A stretch of 64,000 nucleotides of DNA from contig CAJUIS010000005.1 in assembly GCA_910586645.1 (NCBI GenBank), positions 1-64,000 on the forward strand, given 5' to 3'. The position numbers were made by a program, and so were the translations under genes. The notes below the pieces were generated by a model. It saw only the letters and a program-made list of their open reading frames with translations, was not told the DNA's origin and made no database searches. Origin of the DNA: an uncultured Lachnospiraceae bacterium. GTDB taxonomy: Bacteria; Bacillota; Clostridia; Lachnospirales; Lachnospiraceae. Shown piece by piece: positions 18,046 through 25,714 of the stretch (position 1 is its first letter; each line of letters opens with the position of its first letter).

Positions 18046-18078
18046 ATTATAGAAGATCTTCTTTTTATTTTTTGTCAA
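18046..18078 (-). promoter_or_regulatory. spoIIG-type promoter with extended spacer and Spo0A-box-like site
   Basis: Minus strand: TTGACA (18073-18078), a 21-bp spacer, then TATAAT (18046-18051). Both hexamers are perfect sigma-A matches but too far apart for good activity alone. The Bacillus spoIIG promoter has the same abnormal spacing (about 22 bp) and needs Spo0A~P bound over its -35. The sequence TTTGACA here differs by one base from the 0A-box complement TTCGACA. The architecture is read directly; Spo0A control is inferred. Confidence 0.65.
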
Positions 18079-18120
18079 ACCACGGAATCTTTTTCCCGAA
18101 ATTCATCTTACTAAATTGAC

Positions 18121-18165
18121 AAAAAAAGACCTTAAGAAGAAATCATTTTCTTCTTAAGGTCCTTA
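18121..18165 (-). terminator. Strong terminator downstream of ftsZ
   Basis: Minus strand: GGACCTTAAGAAGAAAA and TTTCTTCTTAAGGTC form a long stem of about 15 bp with a tiny loop, followed by TTTTTTTG. It lies just after the ftsZ stop and insulates spoIIGA-sigE from the division operon. Confidence 0.9.
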
Positions 18166-18173
18166 ATGTCTGT

Positions 18174-19388
18174 TTATCTTCTGGTATTCTTTAGGAAATC
18201 CGGAATCTGAATATCTTTCTGCTTGACAGAGCTTTCCGGTTTTGGCGGCTTCTTGATGCCGCCGTAATTAAACGGCGTTGCCGTCTGCTGCGTCCCGGAA
18301 GACGCGCTATGTATTCCCGGCGATGCGGACGTTACCGGCCTTACTCCTGATGTTACCGGACGTTTCGCAGCGCCCATAGGATGCACCTGGCCTAATGGAG
18401 ACTGGTATTTCATACCGCCTGCCTTGTTCTGTCCTCCTTGGTTCTCAAGTCCTGTCGCAATTACTGTGATTGTCGCTTCATCCGCCATTTTCTCATCATA
18501 CTTGGCGCCGAAAATAATATTTGCATTGTCACCCGCAAGATCCTGTACGTAACTTGCCGCATCATTGGCATCCATCAGTGAAATCTCGCCGGAAATATTG
18601 ATAATCACATGAGAAGCTCCCGTAATCGTAGTTTCAAGCAGAGGGCTTGCAACGGCAAGCTTCACAGCCTCGATCGCCTTGTCGTCTCCTTTGGCCGTGC
18701 CAATGCCGATATGGGCAAGACCCTTGTCCTTCATAACTGTCTGAACATCCGCAAAGTCAAGATTAATCAGAGCCGGTACATTGATCAGATCCGTAATTCC
18801 CTGCACCGCCTGCTGCAGCACTTCGTCTGCTTTCCGCAGCGCATCCGGCATCGTCGTCCTGCGATCCACGATTTCAAGCAGCTTGTCATTTGGAATTACA
18901 ATCAGGGTGTCTACGCATTCCTTTAACCGGTCGATTCCGGAAATCGCATTTACCATACGCGTCTTGGCTTCAAATTTAAAAGGTTTGGTAACTACTCCTA
19001 CTGTTAAAATCCCCTGTTCTTTGGCAATCTGCGCAACTACCGGAGCCGCCCCGGTCCCTGTGCCGCCGCCCATGCCGCAGGTAACGAAAATCATGTCTGC
19101 GCCTTTCACCGCTGCAGCCAGTTCTTCCGCGCTTTCTTCTGCAGCCTTCTGTCCGATTTCGGGCTGCGCTCCCGCACCCAGCCCCTTTGTCAGCTTTTCA
19201 CCAATCTGAATCAAAGTCGGAGCCTTACAGAGCATCAGCGCCTGCTTGTCCGTATTCACACCGACAAACTCAACGCCGCCGATATTTTCATCAACCATTC
19301 TATTTACCGCATTATTTCCAGCTCCGCCCACTCCGATTACAATAATCTTAGCGCTTGAATCTGCATCTGCCGTTTTAATTTCAAGCAA
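18174..19388 (-). CDS. ftsZ: Cell division GTPase FtsZ
   Basis: Tubulin-like GTPase that builds the cytokinetic ring. 404 aa: VGGAGNNAVNRM near the N-terminus, the tubulin signature GGGTGTGAAPVVA, the T7-loop region (NVPALINLDFADV) with the GTPase-activating Asp, a variable Gly/Pro/Ser-rich linker from about residue 325, and the C-terminal binding peptide IQIPDFLKNTRR. The start is a TTG at 19388 behind GGAGGAACTATA; no nearby ATG fits. It has its own sigma-A-like promoter in the 169-bp gap after divIB and a strong terminator. Confidence 0.97.
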   Translation of the reverse strand: MLEIKTADADSSAKIIVIGVGGAGNNAVNRMVDENIGGVEFVGVNTDKQALMLCKAPTLIQIGEKLTKGLGAGAQPEIGQKAAEESAEELAAAVKGADMIFVTCGMGGGTGTGAAPVVAQIAKEQGILTVGVVTKPFKFEAKTRMVNAISGIDRLKECVDTLIVIPNDKLLEIVDRRTTMPDALRKADEVLQQAVQGITDLINVPALINLDFADVQTVMKDKGLAHIGIGTAKGDDKAIEAVKLAVASPLLETTITGASHVIINISGEISLMDANDAASYVQDLAGDNANIIFGAKYDEKMADEATITVIATGLENQGGQNKAGGMKYQSPLGQVHPMGAAKRPVTSGVRPVTSASPGIHSASSGTQQTATPFNYGGIKKPPKPESSVKQKDIQIPDFLKNTRR

Positions 19389-19510
19389 TATAGTTCCTCC
19401 TTTATCCTTACCAAAATTTATCCAATCTATCTGAAAACCCTATTACAATGACCTATCCCGCTTTCCCGCTTCTTCTGTCATGTTCCCATAAGGCAAATCC
19501 TCCTCTGTCT

Positions 19511-19539
19511 ATAATATAGTTTTTCTGGTAATTAATCAA
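19511..19539 (-). promoter_or_regulatory. Sigma-A-type promoter for ftsZ
   Basis: Minus strand TTGATT (19534-19539), 17 bp, TATTAT (19511-19516). It gives ftsZ a dedicated transcript with a leader of about 115 nt, in addition to any read-through from the dcw operon. Confidence 0.5.
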
Positions 19540-19557
19540 TAACAATTTCATTTTTTT

Positions 19558-20343
19558 TTATTTCACCTCATCAAAAATGATATTTGTTGTATTCTCTGTC
19601 CAGTTCTCTATATGAAGAACCCCTTTTTTCCCGGAAAGCTCCGGAAGAATGTGAGAAAGCCGCAGTATTTTCTGTGTAAGGTTGTCCTCTCCTCCAAGCA
19701 AAACCTGTATCCCTCCATAATCCAGAGAGATATCCTTTGCATCTCCAAACTGTATTTTATCCGGAACCGCTTCATTTTTCTTTAACGCTCTTGTCACGTC
19801 AAGAAGATTTTTTAAAATTTTTTCATCCTTAATCGGAAGTTTTTCATATAAGACGACTTTGTCGCATGAAAGCCCCTCTATTTGAGGAATTCCACTTATA
19901 ATTTCTTTGGAAGTTTCCACGACAAATCCATCCGTATCAAAATATGCATTCCGGTCTATCGCGGAAATGTAGAGGTATCCAATGATCCCCTTTTCGGTAA
20001 CATTCAGCTTTATCGTATGCGGATCCTCCAAAGAAACCTCTATCGAATCCACAAAAGGCACTTCTTTTACTTCAAAAAACCTGTATTTTAAGGTTACATA
20101 GAGAGAATTCCAGGAATATTCGTCATTCAGCACAAATTTCTGAATCTGTTCACCGGAATAATGCTCATTTCCCTCTACAATCACTTTTTCCACAGTAAAA
20201 ACTTTCCAGACAACAAGAAAAGCGGCGGCGGCCAGAAGCAATAATGCAAGAAGTGTCAAAAGCAGCCGCTTCCACCGCCGTCTTCTCTTCTGCTTTCGTC
20301 TTTTGTCCCGTACGGACACTTTTCTTTCCCGTTCTACTTCCAT
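19558..20343 (-). CDS. divIB: Cell division protein DivIB/FtsQ
   Basis: A 261-residue bitopic division protein. A very basic cytosolic N-terminus (KVSVRDKRRKQKRRRR) is followed by one membrane segment (LLLTLLALLLLAAAAFLVVW), then a POTRA domain (FTVEKVIVEGNEHYSGEQI) and the FtsQ beta domain. It acts with FtsL and DivIC at the septum. The start at 20343 is taken because GGAGAAGG lies 8 nt upstream; the frame stays open into ftsW. It comes directly after ftsW; the murG gene that often separates the two is not here. Confidence 0.88.
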   Translation of the reverse strand: MEVERERKVSVRDKRRKQKRRRRWKRLLLTLLALLLLAAAAFLVVWKVFTVEKVIVEGNEHYSGEQIQKFVLNDEYSWNSLYVTLKYRFFEVKEVPFVDSIEVSLEDPHTIKLNVTEKGIIGYLYISAIDRNAYFDTDGFVVETSKEIISGIPQIEGLSCDKVVLYEKLPIKDEKILKNLLDVTRALKKNEAVPDKIQFGDAKDISLDYGGIQVLLGGEDNLTQKILRLSHILPELSGKKGVLHIENWTENTTNIIFDEVK

Positions 20344-20344
20344 A

Positions 20345-21469
20345 TCATACCTTCTCCAGTTTAATTCCACGGGACACGCTGAGCGCAAGCCCCATTTCCG
20401 TCAAAAGAATCGCCACCGACGTTCCTCCGTAACTGATAAACGGAAGCGTAACTCCCGTATTTGGAATCGTATTGGTGACAACTGCAATATTTAAAATAAC
20501 CTGAATGGCAATATGCGCCATAATCCCAACGACAATCAGCGCTCCAAACAAATCCGGAGCATTGTTTGCAATCACCAGAAATCTCCAGATCAGCAGCAAA
20601 AATAATAAAATCACGCAGACTGCGCCAAACAGGCCCAGTTCCTCACAGATAATGGAAAAAATCATGTCGTTCTGCGCCTCCGGCAAAAACCCCAGCTTTT
20701 GCATACTTTCTCCAAGGCCCTTGCCAAACAGGCCGCCGGAACCTATCGCATAAAGCCCCTGAAGCGTCTGATATCCGTTCTCAAAGGCTTCCGGATTCAG
20801 CCATGCCTGGATTCGTTCCTCGCGGTAACTTTCAAACGTAATAAAGACAATGCCAAACGCCACGACAAGCCCTCCCATAACAAAGAATTGAAGGTACTTC
20901 GGACTGGAAACAAAAATCAGGCAGATTGCAATTCCAAGAATAATAATTGCCGTACTCAGATTGCTGATGCCAACGACGCCGACAACCGGAAGCACAATAA
21001 CCATAATCTTTATCACCGTCAAAAAATTTCCCATCTTTTTGGGGATTTTGTTAATCACGGTTGCGAGAAACAAAATCATCGCCATCTTCGCAATCTCAGA
21101 CGGCTGAAAAGACAACGGACCGATTTTCAGCCATCTCGTCGAACCGTTTAAATTCGTTCCCATAAAGATAACCGCCGTACAGAGTCCCATTGCAGCAATG
21201 TAAAGCAGCCCGCTCAATTTCATCCAGACATGATAATTAATATTCGCCATCACAAACATACCCAGAAATCCTAAAAGCGACGCAGATAACTGCTTTCTTA
21301 AATAAAAGGCGGAATCCCCTTTAAATTTCAACTGCGCGTTATAAGAACTTGTACTGTAAAGCATCACCAGACCGAAGCCCACCAGAAAAATTATGATAAA
21401 CAACAGCGTATAATCAAAATATTTAGTTTGCTTTTTCTCTTTTTTCCCAGTCTTTGGACTGCGGCTCAT
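20345..21469 (-). CDS. ftsW: FtsW/SpoVE family peptidoglycan glycosyltransferase
   Basis: A 374-residue SEDS protein with ten predicted membrane segments that polymerises lipid II. Visible signatures are VMLYSTSSYNAQ, GSTRWLKIGPLSFQPSEIAKM, the loop with NDMIFSIICEELG and the C-terminal GVTLPFISYGGTS. Its position after murD and before divIB fits the divisome FtsW; a sporulation role as in SpoVE cannot be excluded because the window carries a SpoVD-like partner PBP. Its ribosome site GAGGAGTGA overlaps the murD stop codon. Confidence 0.92.
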   Translation of the reverse strand: MSRSPKTGKKEKKQTKYFDYTLLFIIIFLVGFGLVMLYSTSSYNAQLKFKGDSAFYLRKQLSASLLGFLGMFVMANINYHVWMKLSGLLYIAAMGLCTAVIFMGTNLNGSTRWLKIGPLSFQPSEIAKMAMILFLATVINKIPKKMGNFLTVIKIMVIVLPVVGVVGISNLSTAIIILGIAICLIFVSSPKYLQFFVMGGLVVAFGIVFITFESYREERIQAWLNPEAFENGYQTLQGLYAIGSGGLFGKGLGESMQKLGFLPEAQNDMIFSIICEELGLFGAVCVILLFLLLIWRFLVIANNAPDLFGALIVVGIMAHIAIQVILNIAVVTNTIPNTGVTLPFISYGGTSVAILLTEMGLALSVSRGIKLEKV

Positions 21470-21473
21470 ACAT

Positions 21474-22835
21474 TCACTCCTCTAAGCTTTGCACAATTTC
21501 CTTAAAAATCCTGCCCCGCTCTTCATAATTTAAAAACATTCCAAAACTTGCGCACGCCGGAGAAAGCAGCACGCTGTCTCCGCTGTCCGCATGCCGGTAA
21601 CAGACAGAAACGGCCTCCTCCATGGAATCCGCCATCGTAACCGCAGTAAATCCATGCGCTTTTGCAGTCTCCGCAATCTTCTCTTTTGTCTCTCCAATCA
21701 AAACAAGTTCTTTTACTTTTCCTTCAAACGACTCAATCCACGCATCGTAATCAGAACCCTTGTCACAGCCGCCGCCAATCAGGTACGTAGGGCGGTCCAT
21801 CGCTTTCATTCCCCAAATGGCCGCGTCCGGGTTCGTCGCTTTCGAGTCATTGTAAAAACGTATGCCCCGTTTTTCGGTTACATACTCAATTCTATGTTCA
21901 ACGGCGGTAAAACGCAGCAGGACTTCGCGGATTTTATCAGACGGTACGCCAAATCCAAGCGCCATTGCCGCCGCCGCCATCACATTTTCATAATTATGCC
22001 TGCCAAGAAGTTTTAATTCCTCCGTTTTCACAATCTCTTTTTCTTTTCCCGCTTCTGCAAAATAAATCGTTCCGTCTTTTAAATAAAAACCCTCGTCCAG
22101 CCTGCGCAGGCTCGAAAACCACGTCACTTTCATCTTTAAGCCGGTTCCAAATCTCCGAAGCTCTTCGTCCTCATAATTCAAGACGCACAAATCGTTTTCG
22201 GACTGATTTTTCGTAATGCTTTCTTTTGCGGCAATATAATTTTCCATCGTATGGTGCCGGTTCAAATGATCCGGCGTAATATTTAAAATAGCCGTCACCT
22301 CAGGCGCAAACGTATGGATCGTTTCCAACTGAAAACTGCTGATTTCCGCCGCCGTCACCGTTTCCGCCGTCGTATCGGCCGCTACGCTTGTATAGGGAAT
22401 TCCGATATTGCCGACTACTTTTACATCCCGGAAATAATTTTTTAAAATTTCTCCCAGAAGGGCCGTCGTCGTCGTCTTTCCGTTTGTTCCCGTTACCGCA
22501 AGCGTCCTTCCTTTTGAAAACACATATGCAAGCTCAATTTCACCCCAAATCCAAACGCCAAGCGCCCGCATATCGTTTACCATCGGAAGATCCGCGGGGA
22601 TGCCGGGACTTAAAACAAGAATATCCGTTTTTAACATCTGCTCTTCTTTCAGTGAGCCAAGAAAAATTTCCGCGCCTTTTAATTCTTTATTTTTTTCATA
22701 AAAAGATTCCCTGTCAAAATCAGGGCTTCCGTCAAACAATGAAAAGGAAATCTGCATTCTTTTTAACAGTTTCGCCGCAGCGATTCCGCTTCTCCCCAAT
22801 CCTGCAACCAGAAATCTTTTGTCTTTTAAATTCAT
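21474..22835 (-). CDS. murD: UDP-N-acetylmuramoylalanine--D-glutamate ligase
   Basis: Adds D-Glu to UDP-MurNAc-L-Ala with ATP. 453 aa: an N-terminal Rossmann-like domain (FLVAGLGRSGIAAAKLL), the P-loop AVTGTNGKTTTTALL near residues 115-130, the central ligase domain with NITPDHLNRH and the C-terminal domain with RFYNDSKATNPDA and LIGGGCDKGSD. AGGAGGGCGTACGT precedes the ATG. The gene lies between mraY and ftsW in the usual dcw order. murE, murF and murG are not in the window. Confidence 0.97.
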   Translation of the reverse strand: MNLKDKRFLVAGLGRSGIAAAKLLKRMQISFSLFDGSPDFDRESFYEKNKELKGAEIFLGSLKEEQMLKTDILVLSPGIPADLPMVNDMRALGVWIWGEIELAYVFSKGRTLAVTGTNGKTTTTALLGEILKNYFRDVKVVGNIGIPYTSVAADTTAETVTAAEISSFQLETIHTFAPEVTAILNITPDHLNRHHTMENYIAAKESITKNQSENDLCVLNYEDEELRRFGTGLKMKVTWFSSLRRLDEGFYLKDGTIYFAEAGKEKEIVKTEELKLLGRHNYENVMAAAAMALGFGVPSDKIREVLLRFTAVEHRIEYVTEKRGIRFYNDSKATNPDAAIWGMKAMDRPTYLIGGGCDKGSDYDAWIESFEGKVKELVLIGETKEKIAETAKAHGFTAVTMADSMEEAVSVCYRHADSGDSVLLSPACASFGMFLNYEERGRIFKEIVQSLEE

Positions 22836-22847
22836 ACGTACGCCCTC

Positions 22848-23801
22848 CTACATTGCGACCAGTCCCAAAAGGCAGAGAATCGCCGTTACAATCGAGAAAA
22901 CAGCCACAACTTTTGTTTCCGGCCAGCCGCCAAGCTCAAAATGATGATGAATCGGCGCCATCCGAAAAAAACGCTTCCCATGCGTTGCCTTAAAGTACGT
23001 TACCTGCACAGCGACTGAAATCACTTCTATCATGTAAATAAACCCTACAATTGGAAGAAACAGCGGCATCTGAAGCATATATGCCGAGGCCGCTACAAAA
23101 CCGCCGAGAGCCAGAGAGCCAGTGTCGCCCATAAATACTTTTGCAGGATAGACATTAAACAGCAAAAATCCCAAAAGCGCGCCGACCACAGCGCAGGCAA
23201 TCGGCTCAATCCCGCTTTCCCCTCCAACTGCAACAACGCCGAAAAATGTGGCGACCAGCACAGTAACGCTTGACGCCAGTCCGTCCAGTCCATCCGTGAA
23301 ATTCACGCCGTTGACCACACCGATCACAACGACAAACATAAACGGAATGGCTCCTATGCCAAGATCCAGATACTGTTCTCCTGCAAACGGAATCTTCATC
23401 AAAAGAGAAATATCCGTGTAATTTAAAATATAATAGGCAAAAATCCCTGTAACTGCAATCTGAAACAGCATCTTCTGCCAGGCTAAAAGTCCGTCAGACC
23501 TCCTTAATACAACCTTCAGATAATCATCCAAAAACCCAATCACCCCAAATCCAACCGTTAAAAATAAAATCGGGATGATCCTTGGATAGTCTTTAATAAA
23601 GAACAGGCTCGTAATCAAAATTCCGGCCAGTATAATCAGCCCTCCCATCGTCGGCGTCCCGGTCTTCTTCTGATGGGATTTTAATTCTTCCCGTTCTGTC
23701 TGACCTACTTTTAACTTTCGTAAAAGCGGGATAATGACTGGCCCTGACAACGCACTGATCGCAAACGCGATTAACACTGGAGCCGCTACTTGATAAATCA
23801 T
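22848..23801 (-). CDS. mraY: Phospho-N-acetylmuramoyl-pentapeptide transferase
   Basis: Transfers phospho-MurNAc-pentapeptide to undecaprenyl phosphate, making lipid I at the inner membrane face. A 317-residue polytopic protein. It has KKTGTPTMGGLI near the N-terminus, the catalytic Asp pair in FLDDYLKV, NGVNFTDGLDGLA, VFMGDTGSLALGG and the C-terminal APIHHHFELGGWPE. The start at 23801 (MIYQVAAPVLI) is supported by AGAGGTAGAATTT just upstream; a longer frame opens at 23843. It follows the SpoVD-like gene. Confidence 0.96.
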   Translation of the reverse strand: MIYQVAAPVLIAFAISALSGPVIIPLLRKLKVGQTEREELKSHQKKTGTPTMGGLIILAGILITSLFFIKDYPRIIPILFLTVGFGVIGFLDDYLKVVLRRSDGLLAWQKMLFQIAVTGIFAYYILNYTDISLLMKIPFAGEQYLDLGIGAIPFMFVVVIGVVNGVNFTDGLDGLASSVTVLVATFFGVVAVGGESGIEPIACAVVGALLGFLLFNVYPAKVFMGDTGSLALGGFVAASAYMLQMPLFLPIVGFIYMIEVISVAVQVTYFKATHGKRFFRMAPIHHHFELGGWPETKVVAVFSIVTAILCLLGLVAM

Positions 23802-23871
23802 AAATTCTACCTCTTTCTCGTACTCTGTTTCCATCTTCTTCAAACAAAATTGGTATAAGTTACTGTTTTAT

Positions 23872-25635
23872 TTATTCCGCAAGTTCCGTTTCCGCCTCCT
23901 TTGCCGCCTGCTCATCATAGGGAATCCCAAGGTAAGGAAAAATATTTTCAAAAATCTCTTTTGCCACCGGAGCCGCAATCGTCCCCCCGTAATAAACTCC
24001 CTGCGGATTATTAATAATGACAACTGTAAGGATCTTTGGATCCTCTACCGGAGCAAACCCTAAAAACGAAGAAATGTACTTGTTTGCGCTTCTTGGAAGC
24101 GTCTGGGAAGTTGCCGTTTTTCCTCCAATGGAATATCCTGCAATTTTAGCGTTCTTTCCTCCCCCTTCCGACACAACCTGCTCCAAAAGAAAACGAACGG
24201 TATCCGACGTCTCCCTGCTCACCACATTTTCCTTCGTCTCATAGGAAAAACGTTTGAGCACATTTCCTTCATCATCCTGAACCGAAACGCCAAAATGGGG
24301 CGTAATCCTCGTTCCACCGTTAATGATAGAAGAAACAGTCGTTACAAGCTGTATCGGCGTAATCTGGAAAGACTGTCCAAACGACATTGTCGCAAGCTCC
24401 ACAAGGCCGATATTTTCTTTGGAATGCATAATTGTAGCCGCTTCCCCGGGCAAATCGATCCCCGTCTTTTTCAAAAGCCCAAGGCTGCCAAAATAATCAT
24501 AAAAACGCTCCGGGCCAACGCGCAGGCCGACGTCAATAAACACCGGGTTACAGGAATTCATAATTCCATGTACAAAGTCCTCCGAACCGTGCCCGGTACG
24601 TTTATGGCAGTGAATCCTTCTGTCCTCAACGGTAATATATCCGGGGCAAAAAAACTGATCTTTTATGCTGACTGCCCCTTCCTCCAAAGCCGCTGTCGTC
24701 GTAATGATTTTAAACGTTGAGCCTGGTTCATACGTATCGTTTATGCACTGGTTCCTCCACATTCCATTTAACAGGTTCTGCTTTTCCGCTTCCTCCACTG
24801 CGCCGGGCGGCTCATAATTTAATGTAAACGGATCGTTCAGATTAAATTCTGGCACATTTACCATGGCCAAAATTTCCCCGTTGGAAGGGTTTATGATAAT
24901 AATGGACACACTGTCCGCCTGTTTTTTCTCCAGCGCTTTTTCCGCTGCCTGCTGGGCATACTTTTGAATATTGTAATCCAGACTGATATGAAGATTGTTG
25001 CCGTCTGTCGGATCCAGCCTGGATTCTCCGGCATTTTCTATTTCAACGCCTCTTGCATCAGTCAGAGTCAGAATTTTTCCGTTCGTTCCCTGCAGGTATT
25101 CATCATATTTTACTTCAAGTCCGATAATTCCCTGATTGTCTCCTCCTGTAAACCCAAGAACTTTGGAAGCCAGCGTATCATACGGATAATATCTTTTATA
25201 ATCCTCATCCACTTTTACGCCGGAAAGCCCGTATGCACGGATACGCTCTCCCGTTTCTTTATCCACATTTGATTTGATCCGTTCAATGGAACTGACCTTC
25301 TCCACTCTCTTTCTGATCTTTTCTTCGGACATTCCAAGTTCTTTTGTCAAAGCCGCAATGACTGCTTTTGGATCGTCAATCTGGTTATGGATGACAGAAA
25401 CTGTACACACCGTTTTATTCGCGGCAAGCACAACGCCCGTTGCATCTATAATTTTCCCTCTCGCCGCTTTAATATCGCGTTCCCGCTCATGCAAATCTTC
25501 CGCCTTTTTTCCATAATATTCAGAACAAAATACCATCAGATAGACAAGGCGTCCCATCAGAAACATCATCACAAAAAAAATTGCCAGAAAGAATATCATA
25601 GATTTTTGCCGATTGTAAGTCTTATACCGATACAT
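23872..25635 (-). CDS. SpoVD/FtsI-type class B penicillin-binding protein
   Basis: A 587-residue transpeptidase with one N-terminal membrane anchor, a dimerisation domain and a transpeptidase domain. Active-site motifs (this start): Ser306-T-F-Lys309 in YEPGSTFK, SCN at 361-363, and KTA at 506-508 in GGKTATSQTLPRS where most class B PBPs have KTG. No PASTA domain is present, unlike Bacillus SpoVD. The ATG at 25635 is preferred because GTGAGG lies 8 nt upstream; an ATG 33 nt earlier lacks a ribosome site. Its place between a second class B PBP and mraY matches the pbpB-spoVD pair of spore formers, so a role in cortex synthesis is likely but inferred. Confidence 0.85.
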   Translation of the reverse strand: MYRYKTYNRQKSMIFFLAIFFVMMFLMGRLVYLMVFCSEYYGKKAEDLHERERDIKAARGKIIDATGVVLAANKTVCTVSVIHNQIDDPKAVIAALTKELGMSEEKIRKRVEKVSSIERIKSNVDKETGERIRAYGLSGVKVDEDYKRYYPYDTLASKVLGFTGGDNQGIIGLEVKYDEYLQGTNGKILTLTDARGVEIENAGESRLDPTDGNNLHISLDYNIQKYAQQAAEKALEKKQADSVSIIIINPSNGEILAMVNVPEFNLNDPFTLNYEPPGAVEEAEKQNLLNGMWRNQCINDTYEPGSTFKIITTTAALEEGAVSIKDQFFCPGYITVEDRRIHCHKRTGHGSEDFVHGIMNSCNPVFIDVGLRVGPERFYDYFGSLGLLKKTGIDLPGEAATIMHSKENIGLVELATMSFGQSFQITPIQLVTTVSSIINGGTRITPHFGVSVQDDEGNVLKRFSYETKENVVSRETSDTVRFLLEQVVSEGGGKNAKIAGYSIGGKTATSQTLPRSANKYISSFLGFAPVEDPKILTVVIINNPQGVYYGGTIAAPVAKEIFENIFPYLGIPYDEQAAKEAETELAE

Positions 25636-25714
25636 TGGCAAAACCTCACTGAAGCGTCTTTCTTCCATTCTATTACCGCTTTTATGAGGTTATGATTTCT
25701 TATGCGCCGAAACT

